Below are positions 11,001 through 22,688 of a stretch of DNA of 64,000 nucleotides, piece after piece. The position numbers and the translations under genes are program-made. Position 1 is the first letter of the stretch; every line of letters begins with the position of its first letter. This DNA comes from Melitaea cinxia. Taxonomy: Eukaryota > Arthropoda > Insecta > Lepidoptera > Nymphalidae. The notes below the pieces were generated by a model. That model had not been told where the DNA came from and ran no database searches. It saw only the letters and a list, made by a program, of their open reading frames with translations. The DNA lies in the NCBI RefSeq assembly GCF_905220565.1, contig NC_059405.1, positions 12,416,081 to 12,480,080 of the forward strand, given 5' to 3'.

Positions 11001-13034
11001 GCACAGTTACAATGTAATTACTACCTAAATAATATATAAAAAAAAAAACTAAAACATCAGTAACTGAATACTCCTATTCATTAATTATTGTAGCCCCTTC
11101 GCCTTCCAAGCGAGAATTGAATTAATTTAAAAGACAACTTTGTACTTTGAAATTAATAAAACACAATTTTCAGATTACTTTAAGCTGTTATAATTTATTC
11201 GATTTTCGAGACCTACGTCATACTTAAAACGACCCGCCTTCCTTTTCGGGCGACACTGGGAGTGGCATTATTTAATACACCGTAAATGGACTCTCGCATT
11301 TCGTTCACAATAAATTACGAATATGCCTCTGGGGAATATTCAAATTCTCTGGAGAGCTTCCAAAATAATCAATAGCTTAAAGATGATATTTAAGGTATTA
11401 ATTTTAATGCATATCAAGTTCAATCATATTTATATTGTAAGTATGTTACATGGTGACAAACTATTTGTAATATAATTTTTATTTTATTTTAATTTAAAAC
11501 GTTTGAGAAACTACCTACATTACTACAATTTACTATTTTATTTTACGTTAAATTTAAACTATCTTTTGATGTGTATTCATATAAATTTCACTGTGACAAT
11601 AACATATTTTTACCTATAAACAAATGTGTTCATAATATCATTTATTTAAATTTGTAGAAACTATAAGATTAATTGATTCCACTCGAGTATACAAATGCAT
11701 TTAATTAATACAAATAGCGGTGAATACAAAGCAGTACTTTTCTGTGTTTTTCTCACAATAATTTATGCCTGTTTACTGTTCTTGGTGCCGCTCTGATTTA
11801 CGAGGTAGATTTTCTTAACAAATGCACGCGAAAGCAAAAAGTATGATGTGTTATAAGTCTTATACTTTATTCTTGAGATTTACTAAATGCAAAACATTAC
11901 TTCAAATAAAAAATAACAGCATTATTCATCTCACAATTATAATTGTGGTATCACGTCCACATTTCCCCGTTGAATCGCATTTTCGTTTCTGTAGCAAAAA
12001 CGGACTTCCTGTCATCAGTGAGGGCTGTTAACAGACACGTATGCGTATATTAATTTACGTACGTACATTAATTTTCATGAATAGAATAAAGGAAGACAAA
12101 TATACAGATTTCTAGAAGTATAATGGAAATGCCATTGTTGTCATTTCTGAGAAGAATATTTCAACCAACCATTTGAACGTGTAATTTTGTCGACAATACG
12201 TACCTGATATTTGAAATACTACTATCGTACATGTCACAGCTAAACGTTGCAATTAACATTAAATGAAGTAAACTGTGAAAATTAATAAATCTGCTCATTT
12301 GGTAATACTCCTTCATCAATTTTTATTTTTAGATATTAATAACAAAATTAGAATGCTTACAGAAAATACTTGCTGTGTGCAAGTAACAACGCTAGTTATA
12401 GGATACGTACATAAATACAATACCTCCTAAGTAAGCTAGAAAACTTAACACTTCTTCAATAGCCGGATTAAAAGATAAAAGAACGCATAAATTCAATTAA
12501 TCATTCTGACGCGCATGTCATACGAAAAATTATTTATCATCTAAAATTGCTTTCACTAAATATATTTTGTACTATCATAAATAAGGTTATTTAGGGTAAG
12601 GGGTGAAGATGAAAAGGCATTGACAACTTTAAACTCTAAAAGGAAGAAATTAATTAGTACGAAAAAGATGCAAACAAATTTTTCATCTTATCCAAACACG
12701 GTGTGATTAATATCGAAGGTAATTTAAAATGTTTTCAGAAATACGTAACTTTAGACATAAAACTTTTGTATATTCTATCGGTAATTTTTTTTAAATATTT
12801 ATACTAAAAGACACAAATACAATTTAATTACCTGTTTTCATCAGTTTCCGTAAAAAGTAATTATAAATAATTTTTTCGTCATAATCAATTAAAACATCAA
12901 CAAAAAAAAAACAGATCGCATGTATATACGTACATGTTGATGTTACTTCTTGATATTAATAAATAATAATTTTAAATTTCAGTGAGGCATGTTTGAGAGG
13001 TTGCGATTACAATTTACGAAAATATATTTCTCTG
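11001..13034. other. AT-rich non-coding stretch
   Basis: No gene is supported. A G/C-richer patch at 11225-11275 (CCCGCCTTCC...GGGCGACACTGGGAG) is too short to identify. Confidence 0.45.
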
Positions 13035-13372
13035 CTGTGTGGTTGCGGCAGTAAATAATATAGCCCTATCTCATCCCGTGGGTGTCTTAAATGCGACTAA
13101 GGGATAACACTGTTCCACTACCACCTTGGAACTTAAAAAGCCGACCGATGGCGGGGTAATCATCCAACGGCTGACTTTGAAATACACAGGCCAAATACGG
13201 GCAGTCTTCGGTGTGACAAAGCCAGCTCTGCGGTCATCAACCCGCCTGCCAAGTGTGGTGACTATGGGCAACACATATGAATTCACGCCACTTTTGGCGC
13301 GAACTTGTGAAGGCCTATTTCCAGCAGTGGACTGCGATACGCTAAAGTGATGATGATGATGATGTGATGATA
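13035..13372 (+). repeat. Family A repeat with (GAT)n tail
   Basis: A near-complete forward copy: CCCGTGGGTGTC, AAAAAGCCGACCGATGGCGG, GACTATGGGCAACACATATG, CCAGCAGTGGACTGCG, then ATGATGATGATGATG. On the minus strand the tail makes a spurious poly-His frame. Confidence 0.8.
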
Positions 13373-13375
13373 CCA

Positions 13376-14740
<1,365 letters not shown>

Positions 14741-15665
14741 AACATTACTGGACTCTCTACAGAGATGTCATATCGACTGGCGATATATCGAGATACTGAG
14801 ATGTATGTACGACGCGGCGACGATGACCGTTCATGTCCAGGACCAGAGAACAAGACTCATTTCTTTCCAGCGTGGAGTAATATAAGGAGATGTAATATCA
14901 CCGAAACTGTTTAGCACTGCGCTAGAGGATGACTTTGAGACCTTGGATTAGAGGAACGAGGCATCAACGTCTCTTCCCTTCATTTCGCTGACGATATCGT
15001 CATCTTTACGGAGACGTTGGATGAGTTAAGCCAAATGCTGGCCGGCCTCAACGAGTCCTACCGACGTGTCAGTCTCTGTATGAACTTGGACAAGACGAAA
15101 ATTATGTTTAACAACCAAGTCATACCGAGACCGGTATCGGTCGATGGTACCCTTCTCGGAGTTGTTCATGATTATATTTACCTAGGCCATACTATCCAAC
15201 TAGGCCGCAACAACTTCCGCAATGCTTGAAGACAAAAGTCTTCGAGCAATGCGTACTGCCTGTGTTAACAAATGGAGCCGCGACGTGGACACTGACGAAG
15301 GGACTGGTCCACAATTTTAAAATCGCTCAACGTGCAATGGAACGAGTAAGATTTATTTAAGATTAGAAATGAGACTATCAGCGAGAGAACGAAAGTAACC
15401 TACATAGCCCACAGAATTAGCAAGTTAAGTGCCAGTGGGCTTTGTCGCAGGACCGATGGCCGTTGGAGCAGACGGGTTATGGAGTGGAGACTGCGTCTTG
15501 GCAAACGCAGTGTGGGACGTCCTCCAGCCCGTTGGACCGACGATCTACGTAAGATTGCCGGTGAAGGCTGGATGAGGATTGCGGAAAACCGAAATGTCTG
15601 GCGCGAACTTGGGGAGGCCAATGTCCAGCAGTGGACTGCAACCGGCTGAACTGACTGTCTGACTG
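14741..15665 (+). pseudogene. RTE-clade LINE reverse transcriptase, 3' fragment, decayed
   Basis: Translating across frames gives the lepidopteran RTE 'endonuclease-reverse transcriptase' C-terminal half. Seen pieces are MTVHVQDQRT (near 14830), FADDIVIFTETLDELSQMLAG (near 14985-15050; the first base of the F codon suggests a decayed site), MNLDKTKIMFNNQVIPRPV (about 15080-15140), VFEQCVLPV (about 15240), AHRISKL and GRRTDGRWSRR-like blocks (15405-15475), and RPPARWTDDLRKIAGEGWM (about 15518-15575). The end keeps GCGAACTTGGGGAGGCC, CCAGCAGTGGACTG and a short (CTGA) tail. Frames shift several times. The text jumps from GRNNF to CLKTKVFEQC near 15220, meaning an internal deletion of roughly 80-90 bp. 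The longest open piece is 15017-15229. It cannot make a working enzyme. The family identity is firm; exact breakpoints are not. Confidence 0.85.
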
Positions 15666-15852
15666 ATTTAACATTGAATAAAATGAAAACTAATTTAGAT
15701 ATTTATACTTTATTGTAAATATGACGACATTAAAAATTACGTAGCATTCAGAATTAAACCTTAATAGAGGTCAAAAATTATTACAGTAGTTTGGTGAGTT
15801 AAACTTTCATCAAAATCCCTCCTTTTTAATGTTTAATCTACACCAAAATATA

Positions 15853-15885
15853 CCGGGTGATTTTGAAAGCGTTTTGGAAACGAAA
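15853..15885 (+). repeat. Left TIR of mariner-like element
   Basis: Shares GGTGATTTT, CGTTTTGGAAACGAAA with the inverted right end, with a few mismatches between. Confidence 0.85.
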
Positions 15886-16230
15886 AATTTGAATTATTTA
15901 TCAATAACAGAAGCTATATATAACGTTAATTTAATAATATATGTAATTTTTTTTTCATCAAAGTCGATATTCATATCGTTTACAGACAAAAAGTGAGAAC
16001 CAGTAGTAGCGCTACACGGTAGGTACATTCTAAAAATAGAAATACTATACGTTTTAATATCGAGTCACAAAATCGTATTAGCCAATAAAAACAAAGCTAC
16101 CGAATTGCGCCGGAGTCGACCAATGACGGCATGGCATTGAACATGCGAGTGGGCGGGGCTCACTTTTAATCGTCGGCGTCACGCGTCCTTGACTTTCAGT
16201 TTCAGTCGGTCAGTAATACCATAGCGGTAC

Positions 16231-17043
16231 ATGCGTAAACAAGGTCAAGGACATTTAAATTATTATTCGCCGGAGTTTGAAGATGTTCTTGAGTACTTCG
16301 AGCGCGATCCCCGGCGGAGGACAAAGATGGCAGCAAGAGAACTCGATGTTAGCCAAAACTTCGTATGGAAGATATTACGTACACAAGGATTACACCCGTA
16401 TCATTTTCGTAAGGCTCACGTAATAAACAACGCACCGGCAAGAATCACCTTTTGCCAGTGGTTGTTAAATAATACAAACGACAACATACTCTGGATGGAC
16501 GAGTCACTGTTTACTCAAGTGGGACTATACAATGTGCACAATGAGCATTACTGGGCTCTAATTAACCCCCACTTGATTCGAGAAAACTATCACCAGGTTC
16601 GTTTCAGTGTGAACGTGTAGGCCGGTATTATTAACGACCAATTAATAGGACCTATTTTTATTGAAGGTCATCTAACCGGCAACTCGTACTTAGAGATGTT
16701 AAGGAGAGTAATATCGGAGTTAGTAGACGACGTGCCGTTAGCTTACTCGAGAGGTATGTACTACCAAGACGACGCCGACGGCTGTCCCCCTCATTACGCG
16801 AGTGTAGTACGTACGTACCTGGACAATGAGTTTAGTGATCGGTGCATAGGTCGAGGAGGGCCTGTGTCTTGGCCACCTGGAAGTCCGGACTTAACGCCCC
16901 TGGATTTTTTCTTGTGGTCGGAAATAAAAAGTTATACACGTCAATATGAAAGCTGTGATGATTTACGCATTGCGATAGTGGACGCTTTTGATAAAGTGAA
17001 AAGTGATAAAGACACATTAAGAAAATTAAAAGAATTGTATTAA
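16231..17043 (+). pseudogene. Mariner-like transposase with one in-frame stop
   Basis: A cut-and-paste transposase of the Tc1/mariner superfamily, acting on its own TIRs in the nucleus. The frame starts at ATG 16231; an in-frame stop three codons upstream rules out an earlier start. It runs to TAA at 17041-17043 and is broken once, by TAG at 16618-16620. Relatives have Trp there (SVNV-W-AGI), so one G-to-A change explains the break. Visible: a helix-turn-helix remnant with RRTKMAARELDVSQNFVWKIL (residues about 30-50), the first catalytic Asp in WMDES (about 91), QDDADGCPPHY (about 177-187), and SWPPGSPDLTPLDFFLW with the last Asp in PLD. The Asp-to-Asp distance from DGCPPH to PLD is 41 residues, as in DD41D-type mariners. 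About 270 codons is short for the family (about 340-350), so the first DNA-binding domain seems to be lost. Confidence 0.85.
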
Positions 17044-17206
17044 ACGTGTACGTTTGTGTACTGAACGCAGCGGACTCCATTTTGAGCAGTTGCTTCGATA
17101 CAGAGAAGTGTAAATAAACTGTTAATACGTATGTAAGTTAATTATTCTGTAGATAGCTCCGATTTTTTAAATACGCCAGAAATTTATACCTACAGTCCGT
17201 TTATAA

Positions 17207-17215
17207 ATTGATTTG
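17207..17215. repeat. 9-bp target-site duplication, left copy
   Basis: ATTGATTTG stands immediately outside the left arm of the foldback-like element and recurs perfectly at 19757-19765. Confidence 0.75.
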
Positions 17216-17373
17216 GTAAAGCTTTAGATTAGGTAAAATCGAATTTCGGGATCGTGGGGGGAAGGGGGGGGGGGGAGGGTGGGGAACACTACCCCTGGTA
17301 CCACTATCACACCTCGGAACCCCATAGTTATGGAGATATCGATGGTTAAAGTTTTGAGGTTAGAAGAAGAATT
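17216..17373 (+). repeat. Outer left inverted arm
   Basis: Pairs with 19599-19756. It includes a G-run of more than ten G near 17256-17280. The match continues through the GGTACCA block and the AGAAGAAGAATTT block at the inner edge. Confidence 0.85.
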
Positions 17374-17692
17374 TCGTACCTTTCACACGTTATTTTCACA
17401 TTTCACACGCGTTTTTTCACAGTTCACACATTATTTTCACATTTCACACATTATTTTCACATTTTATAAGCTATTTTAAAAATAAAAACGATTTCGACTC
17501 CAAAATCAACAAACAATACAACTTCGATACTCATGCTCCATTCTATAGTTTTCACATCTTATTTTCACATTTCGCACTTAATTATAACATTCCACACGTT
17601 AATTTAACGTTTTCACACGGTTTCACACGGTTTTCACACTTCAAAACCCCATAGTTATAGAGATATCCATGGTTAAAGTTTTGAGGTTGATT
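17374..17692 (+). repeat. Arm-internal TTTTCACA minisatellite and duplicated arm module
   Basis: 17385-17465 holds short units of the type TTTTCACATTTCACACA. After it, 17505-17640 is a diverged copy of the inner-arm module that recurs at 17693-17815 (both have CAACAAAC-ATACAACTT and CACATTTCGCACTT), and 17636-17690 repeats the outer module at 17310-17362. The left arm is thus tandemly duplicated; the right arm is not. Confidence 0.7.
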
Positions 17693-17975
17693 GATCAACA
17701 AACGATACAACTTACGGTAACTATGCTTCGATCCGTAGCTTTAAGATGTTATATTCACATTTCGCACTTGATATTAGCATTTTAAACGTTAAGTTATTGT
17801 TTTTACACGATTTTTTTTAACAACTGAGAAATAGATGTTTTAATAAAAAATGACAGGCCACTTATCGTTTCGTTCTAAAACAATATACATTGTTTTTGTT
17901 TAAATAACTGTAAAGGCAAAAGTCTTACATCATACAGCCTTGTTTCATATTATATTTTTTAATTAAATAAATAAA
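17693..17975 (+). repeat. Inner left inverted arm
   Basis: Nearly perfect inverse of about 19180-19460. Shared blocks are GACAGGCCACTTATCGTTTC, AAATAACTGTAAAGGCAAAA and CAGCCTTGTTTCATATTATA. Confidence 0.85.
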
Positions 17976-18044
17976 ATATAATGAAGTAAAAAACATGACA
18001 TGAATAATTTTTTTTTTACAATAATCTGACTTCAGAAAAAGACC

Positions 18045-18537
18045 GAAAGAAACCCATACCTATCTAATTTAAAAATTACACCGTTTGTAGACATAGTTTT
18101 GTTACAAAAAAAAAAACCCTAACCTATCTAATTTAAAAATTATATCGTTTATAAACATAGTTTTGTTACAAAAAAAAAAAAAAAAATAACCCTAACCTAT
18201 CTAATTTAAAAATTATATCGTTTATAAACATAGTTTTGTTACAAAAAAAAAAAAAAAAATAACCCTAACCTATCTAATTTAAAAGTTACACCGTTTATCG
18301 ACAATTTTGTTACAAAAAAAAAAAAAAAATAACCCTAACCTATCTAATTTAAAAATTATATCGTTTATAAACATAGTTTTGTTACAAAAAAAAAAAAAAT
18401 AACCCTAACCTATCTAATTTAAAAGTTACACCGTTTATCGACAATTTTGTTACTAAAAAAAAAAAAAAATAACCCTAACCTATCTAATTTAAAAATTATA
18501 TCGTTTATAGACAGTTTTGTTACAAAAAAAAATAATC
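18045..18537 (+). repeat. Seven-unit tandem array (~63-74 bp units) with A-runs
   Basis: Each unit contains ACCCTAACCTATCTAATTTA, a (T/C)ATCGTTTAT-type block, ATAGTTTTGTTAC and then 8-19 A. Units begin near 18057, 18121, 18192, 18262, 18332, 18402 and 18476. It lies in the core of the foldback-like element and has no convincing frame. Confidence 0.85.
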
Positions 18538-18540
18538 TAC

Positions 18541-18750
18541 CACCTTTAAAGTTAGAGGAACGCTTGGCTCCGGCGCTGCGGGAAGTGCAGCCCTTCCGCC
18601 CTTGCGTGCGAAAGCACGCTCACTCATGCTCCGTTCCGCAGCGGAGGCTGGTCGCCTTCGGCGACCAGCCTCAGCCGCTCCTCTACGCATTCGTTCGCGC
18701 GCTTTCGCACGGCGGGCGAGGGCTGCCCTCCCTCCGCGCCTCCGCGACAC
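18541..18750. repeat. GC-rich giant imperfect palindrome
   Basis: Composition switches abruptly from AT-rich to GC-rich. The centre is a perfect stem of 11 bp (18646-18656 with 18660-18670) around a TTC loop. Pairing then continues with mismatches over about 90 bp per arm: AAGGGCGGAAGGGCTGC on one side answers GGGCGAGGGCTGCCCTCC on the other, and GTGCGAAAGC at 18607 answers GCTTTCGCAC at 18701. A local 6-bp stem with a GAAA loop (GCGTGCGAAAGCACGC) is also visible. Frames through it are Arg/Ala-rich artefacts. It could be an inserted hairpin element or a structured RNA source. Confidence 0.75.
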
Positions 18751-19179
18751 AAAAAAAACACTCTAGGGGTAGGACAGACCAAGACCACGTGGACAGTGGG
18801 ATGCTCCGATTCGGTTTTGGGTATTTTTCGAATTTCTAAACCTATATTCTAGCACGCAATGTTACTAAATATAAATTAATTTTGATACTATAATTTAAAA
18901 TTATAGACCATAAATTTTGAAAATTAACTACATAGGTATTTATAAATTTATTTTAGTTCTATAGAATATTTTACACAATTGTTTGTTGAGATTGTATATT
19001 TCAAAAGAATGATAACTTAAAGAGTAAAAGTATGTATTTAAATAATAAAAAAAAATTTTACCACACACACACCACCACACACCTATATTCAACATATTTT
19101 TATATTTATTTATTGTCATATAAAATGAACTAAAATATTGAGTATTTTTCGTTTATAACAGTAAATAATTAAAAATAAA
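18751..19179. other. Core spacer of foldback-like element
   Basis: AT-rich, with a CA-rich run at 19062-19081. Nothing coding recognised. Confidence 0.5.
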
Positions 19180-19460
19180 ATATATTTAATTAAAAAATAT
19201 AATATGAAACAAGGCTGTATGGTGTAAGACTTTTGCCTTTACAGTTATTTAAACAAAAACAATGTATATTGTTTTAGAACGAAACGATAAGTGGCCTGTC
19301 ATTTTTTATTAAAACATCTATTTCTCAGTTGTTAAAAAAAATCGTGTAAAAACAATAACTTAACGTTTAAAATGCTAATATCAAGTGCGAAATGTGAATA
19401 TAACATCTTAAAGCTACGGATCGAAGCATAGTTACCGCAAGTTGTATCGTTTGTTGATCT
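19180..19460 (-). repeat. Inner right inverted arm
   Basis: Inverse of 17693-17975. Confidence 0.85.
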
Positions 19461-19598
19461 TGAAATCGAGATTATTTTTACGTACTTCTGTTCGAAAATA
19501 ACTTATAAAGTTGCAAAACGGCGCATGAATTGCACTGCCCGCAGCGTTGGAGCTAAGGTGAAGTCAGACGCGGAGCTCAAAGGTATAATAATAGCTTT
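19461..19598. other. Right-arm-specific segment
   Basis: This is absent from the left arm. It contains GCACTGCCCGCAGCG and GTGAAGTCAGACGCGG and is more G/C-rich than its surroundings. Identity unknown. Confidence 0.4.
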
Positions 19599-19756
19599 AA
19601 ATTCTTCTTCTAACCTCAAAACTTTAACCATCGATATCTCCATAACCATGGGGTTCCGAGGTGGGATAGTGGTACCAGGGGTAGTGTTCCCCACCCACCC
19701 ACCCCCCATCCCCCCACGGTCCCGAAATTCGATTTTACCTAATCTAAATCTTAGCC
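19599..19756 (-). repeat. Outer right inverted arm
   Basis: Inverse of 17216-17373. The terminus on this strand reads GGCTAAGATTTAGATTAGG, against GTAAAGCTTTAGATTAGG at the other end. Confidence 0.85.
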
Positions 19757-19765
19757 ATTGATTTG
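19757..19765. repeat. 9-bp target-site duplication, right copy
   Basis: ATTGATTTG, identical to 17207-17215. Confidence 0.75.
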
Positions 19766-20096
19766 TTGTGAAAAGAACAATCGTGGTTAATAATCGAAAA
19801 GAAGTTTAAATAAAATAGGTATTTCTGACGGTCCTAAGCCCGTGTAAAGTATGAAGGACAAACGAGTCTATCTACGTAAGTACTCGCTAGCTCGCGCCTA
19901 TAGGTATACTTTTATCAACCGAAACGCGCACGGACGTGTTTCATTCATATAAAATAATGAATGAATGATCAGTGCCTTACTACTTTCCAAGTCGATCGAA
20001 TAAAAATGAATATTAAAATTGAAACTTTTTTTTAGTCAACATTACAATTGATTTATCAATTTTTATAGGTACTATAGATGATTCCAAAGTAAAATA
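19766..20096. other. 3' remainder of mariner-like element
   Basis: By the nesting model this is the displaced 3' non-coding part of the mariner. No frame or repeat recognised. Confidence 0.5.
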
Positions 20097-20129
20097 TTTC
20101 GTTTCCAAAACGGTTATAAAATCACCGTG
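20097..20129 (-). repeat. Right TIR of mariner-like element
   Basis: Inverse of the left TIR, followed by TA. Confidence 0.85.
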
Positions 20130-20198
20130 TATATGTTGTTTCATTTTTACATGCACGATACTACAGTTCAACGACTAAAAGGTCAAAATGTGTTTAAA

Positions 20199-20530
20199 AC
20201 TAGCTGTACCCGTGACTTCGTTCACGTGGAATTTTAGAAAAAAGTTATTCTATAGTTTGCAGAGTTATTAAATAAATCCTAAAATAAAAGCAACCTAATT
20301 TACTCCTTATTACATCAGCTATCTGCTAATGAAATTCCCGTTAATATCGGCCCAGCCATTTCAGAGTTTAGCCGTAACAAATAGACAGGCAGACAGACAG
20401 ACAGACAGACAAAAATTATAAGAAATGTTATTTCTGTATATGTACCATGTATACATTCATTTGCATTTAGTAAAAAGCGGCTATTTTAATATTACAAACA
20501 GACACTCCAATTTTATTTATTTGTATAGAT
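20199..20530 (+). repeat. Family C repeat copy with (ACAG)n
   Basis: Opens ACTAGCTGTACCCGTGACTT; carries GACAGACAGACAGACAGAC at 20390-20411 and ends TTTTATTTATTTGTATAGATT. Near full length. Confidence 0.75.
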
Positions 20531-22077
20531 TCTAAAAAATAAAATAAAATGAAAACACGCTCAGCTAGATGGACTAAAACGAATTTACCCTCATCAAAAA
20601 AAACTTTTGCATACATAGAATATATTAATCAATTTATCTAATCAAATGTAAAATTGCTGTTTAACAAGGTTGAAAGTACCTCAAAATTTATATTAAAACT
20701 AAGGATAACCAACCCTTTAAAGGAAATTATCAGATAAGATTAAATATAAATCTACGTAATATTTCACACGAGCCTAAAGAAAATGAAGGTCGAATAAGTA
20801 ATTACTCGATCTTTGATAAGGGATAATAAATGGGTAGCATTTAAAGAATGTGCAAATTCGTCCGTCACTTCTTTTAGGACTGAAGATTCATTATCAAAGG
20901 TTCTTCATTATCTGAGGGCGCATTTAAATTTATTTCACTTGAGATTTATAATACCAACTAAATCTTTTTTCACAATCTGAATTTTACAATCTTTCATAAT
21001 ATTAGTACATTATTAAAGAATAAATTTATCTTTTGCTTAAAGATAACCATTAAAGAAGACTTTATTTAAATTTTTAGCCATTGAATTTTCTCCAGTATAA
21101 TAGCAATAATAAGATAAAAAGTTCTTAAAATTATCCATATAAGAATGCATAATCGTAAACAATTCACAGTATTAATGATTGAAAAAAATTAAAAATTTTA
21201 AATAATAAAACGAGCGTGCTTTAGACCACACGACTGAAGTAAAACTTCCTTAGTTGCCCTGACAGTATTTTATTTATTTATTTATCGCTCTCGTCACGCA
21301 TTCATCAGCTTACTCGCTAAGTCAAGCGTGCGTAAAAAAGTTTTACTTCAAAAACTGCATAATAATATTTCGTTTTAAATGAGCACGAATGCAGTGAATG
21401 ATGTCGCATTAAAATTCTGTTTGTCGACTACACTTCATGGCAATGTGCCGTCCGCGGTCTGTTTATCAACAGAGCGTTCGCACAATTTATATAAATTACG
21501 TACGCTCGGTTTAACAGCATTGTCAAAAAGCTTAACTTACGAGTCACGGTTGAGCAAAAAATATTAAAGTTATGGTGAAATATTATAAAGAAATTTTATT
21601 TTGTTAACATTAACATTTTCATTTTTTTATGAGATATTATGACAAAACCTTCTCAGCGAACCGTAAACTTTTCGTTTATTACACAACAATAGTATTAATA
21701 TTTGTAATAAACGTATTTAATAAAAATAATACACGATATTTTTATTTTATTTCTGAAGGAATCTTGTTTTCAACATTAATACAGCTATTACAACTGATGT
21801 AAGTTATAAATTCCATATTTGTATTTTGCTTCTATTTTCCATTGGTTCGCTAGACATAATAATAAAAATAATGTTGCTAAAATATTTCCATAGCGGTTTT
21901 TGATTAAGTATTTATACCTTACACGAAACCTTTTGTTTTTTTTTTGTTGCTTTTTATAGAACACACCCTTTTTATAAATTACACCTTTAGAGAGAGTCGT
22001 GTATTTTAACTGTCAATTGTAACCTTGTACCTTACAACTGTAAATAAAATTAGAAAATAAAAAATAATTTAACAGAT
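20531..22077. other. AT-rich stretch with two short repeats
   Basis: A block at about 20930-21025 (GAGATTTATAATACC..AC, TTTCATAATATTAGTAC) recurs at about 23455-23553. Inverted TGAAGTAAAACTT (21235-21247) and AAGTTTTACTTCA (21338-21350) bound a MITE-like segment of about 116 bp. A 62-codon frame at 21379 is unrecognised. Confidence 0.5.
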
Positions 22078-22688
22078 ATAATTGTGTTTGCTCGCAAACG
22101 AAAAAAAAACCGACTTCAAGTACATCGACAAGTACTACAACGTAGATCGACGAAAAAATAGTCAAGCAACTACGCGTTATCAAAGATTACTCAAAAAGTA
22201 GTTATCAGATCTCAATAAAATTTATATGTGACCACATGACAAACATCAGCTTTCGATTAAAAATTATCAAAATCGGTATACCCAGTAAAAAGTTATTACG
22301 GATTTTCGAGAGTTTCCCTCGATTTCTCTGAGATCTCATCATCAGATCCTAGTTTCCTTATCACGGTACGAAACTAGGGATATCCCCTTTCTAACAAAAA
22401 AAGAATTATCAAAATCGGTACATCCAGTAGAAAGTTATGCGGTATAATACAACGTAGGTCGACGAAAAAAGCGTCAAGTAAAAACGCATTATTAGATATA
22501 TCTCGAAAAGTATTTGTTAAATCTCAAATAAATTTAAATGGGACCAATTGGCACACACCACCTTTCGATTAAAACAAAATTTGTCGAAATCGGTCTACCC
22601 GGTCAAAAGTTCTGATGTAACATACATAAAAAAAAAAAAAAATTACAGTCGAATTGAGAACCTCCTCCTTTTTTGGAAGTCGGTTAAA
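22078..22688 (-). repeat. Family D repeat, near full length, reverse
   Basis: Runs from TTGTGTTTGCTCGCAAACG to TTTTTTGGAAGTCGGTTAA. It is the closest structural match to 3763-4377, with the same module order. Confidence 0.8.

Larger units (their letters stand above)
17216..19756. mobile_element. Foldback/MULE-like non-autonomous element with long inverted arms
   Basis: A 2541-bp structure between perfect 9-bp direct repeats, inserted in the 3' part of the mariner-like element. Its ends are long inverted repeats. Outer blocks of about 158 bp (17216-17373 and 19599-19756) share TTTAGATTAGGTAAAATCG, GTGTTCCCCACC and GGTTAAAGTTTTGAGGTTAG. Inner blocks of about 280 bp (about 17693-17975 and 19180-19460) are nearly identical. 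The 9-bp duplication with long modular arms fits Drosophila-type foldback elements and Mutator-like (MULE) derivatives. hAT and P elements usually make 8-bp duplications. No transposase is visible inside, so it must be mobilised in trans if active. Confidence 0.7.
15853..20129 (+). mobile_element. Mariner-like (Tc1/mariner) DNA transposon, interrupted
   Basis: The left end reads CGGGTGATTTTGAAAGCG then TTTTGGAAACGAAA. The right end on the opposite strand reads CACGGTGATTTTATAACCG then TTTTGGAAACGAAA. These are matching TIRs of about 30 bp. A TA dinucleotide lies outside each end (15851-15852 and 20130-20131), as expected for this superfamily. A transposase relic lies at 16231-17043. Without the nested element at 17216-19756 (plus one 9-bp repeat) the element would be about 1.7 kb. 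Confidence 0.85.

Noticed and set aside
18045..18537. Interstitial telomere repeat
   Set aside because: Only about two CCTAA turns per unit, embedded in 60-70 bp of other sequence; not a telomere array.
18447..18839. Coding regions over the GC-rich palindrome on both strands
   Set aside because: Arg/Ala-rich frames on both strands follow from high G/C and symmetry; no ATG-led family match.
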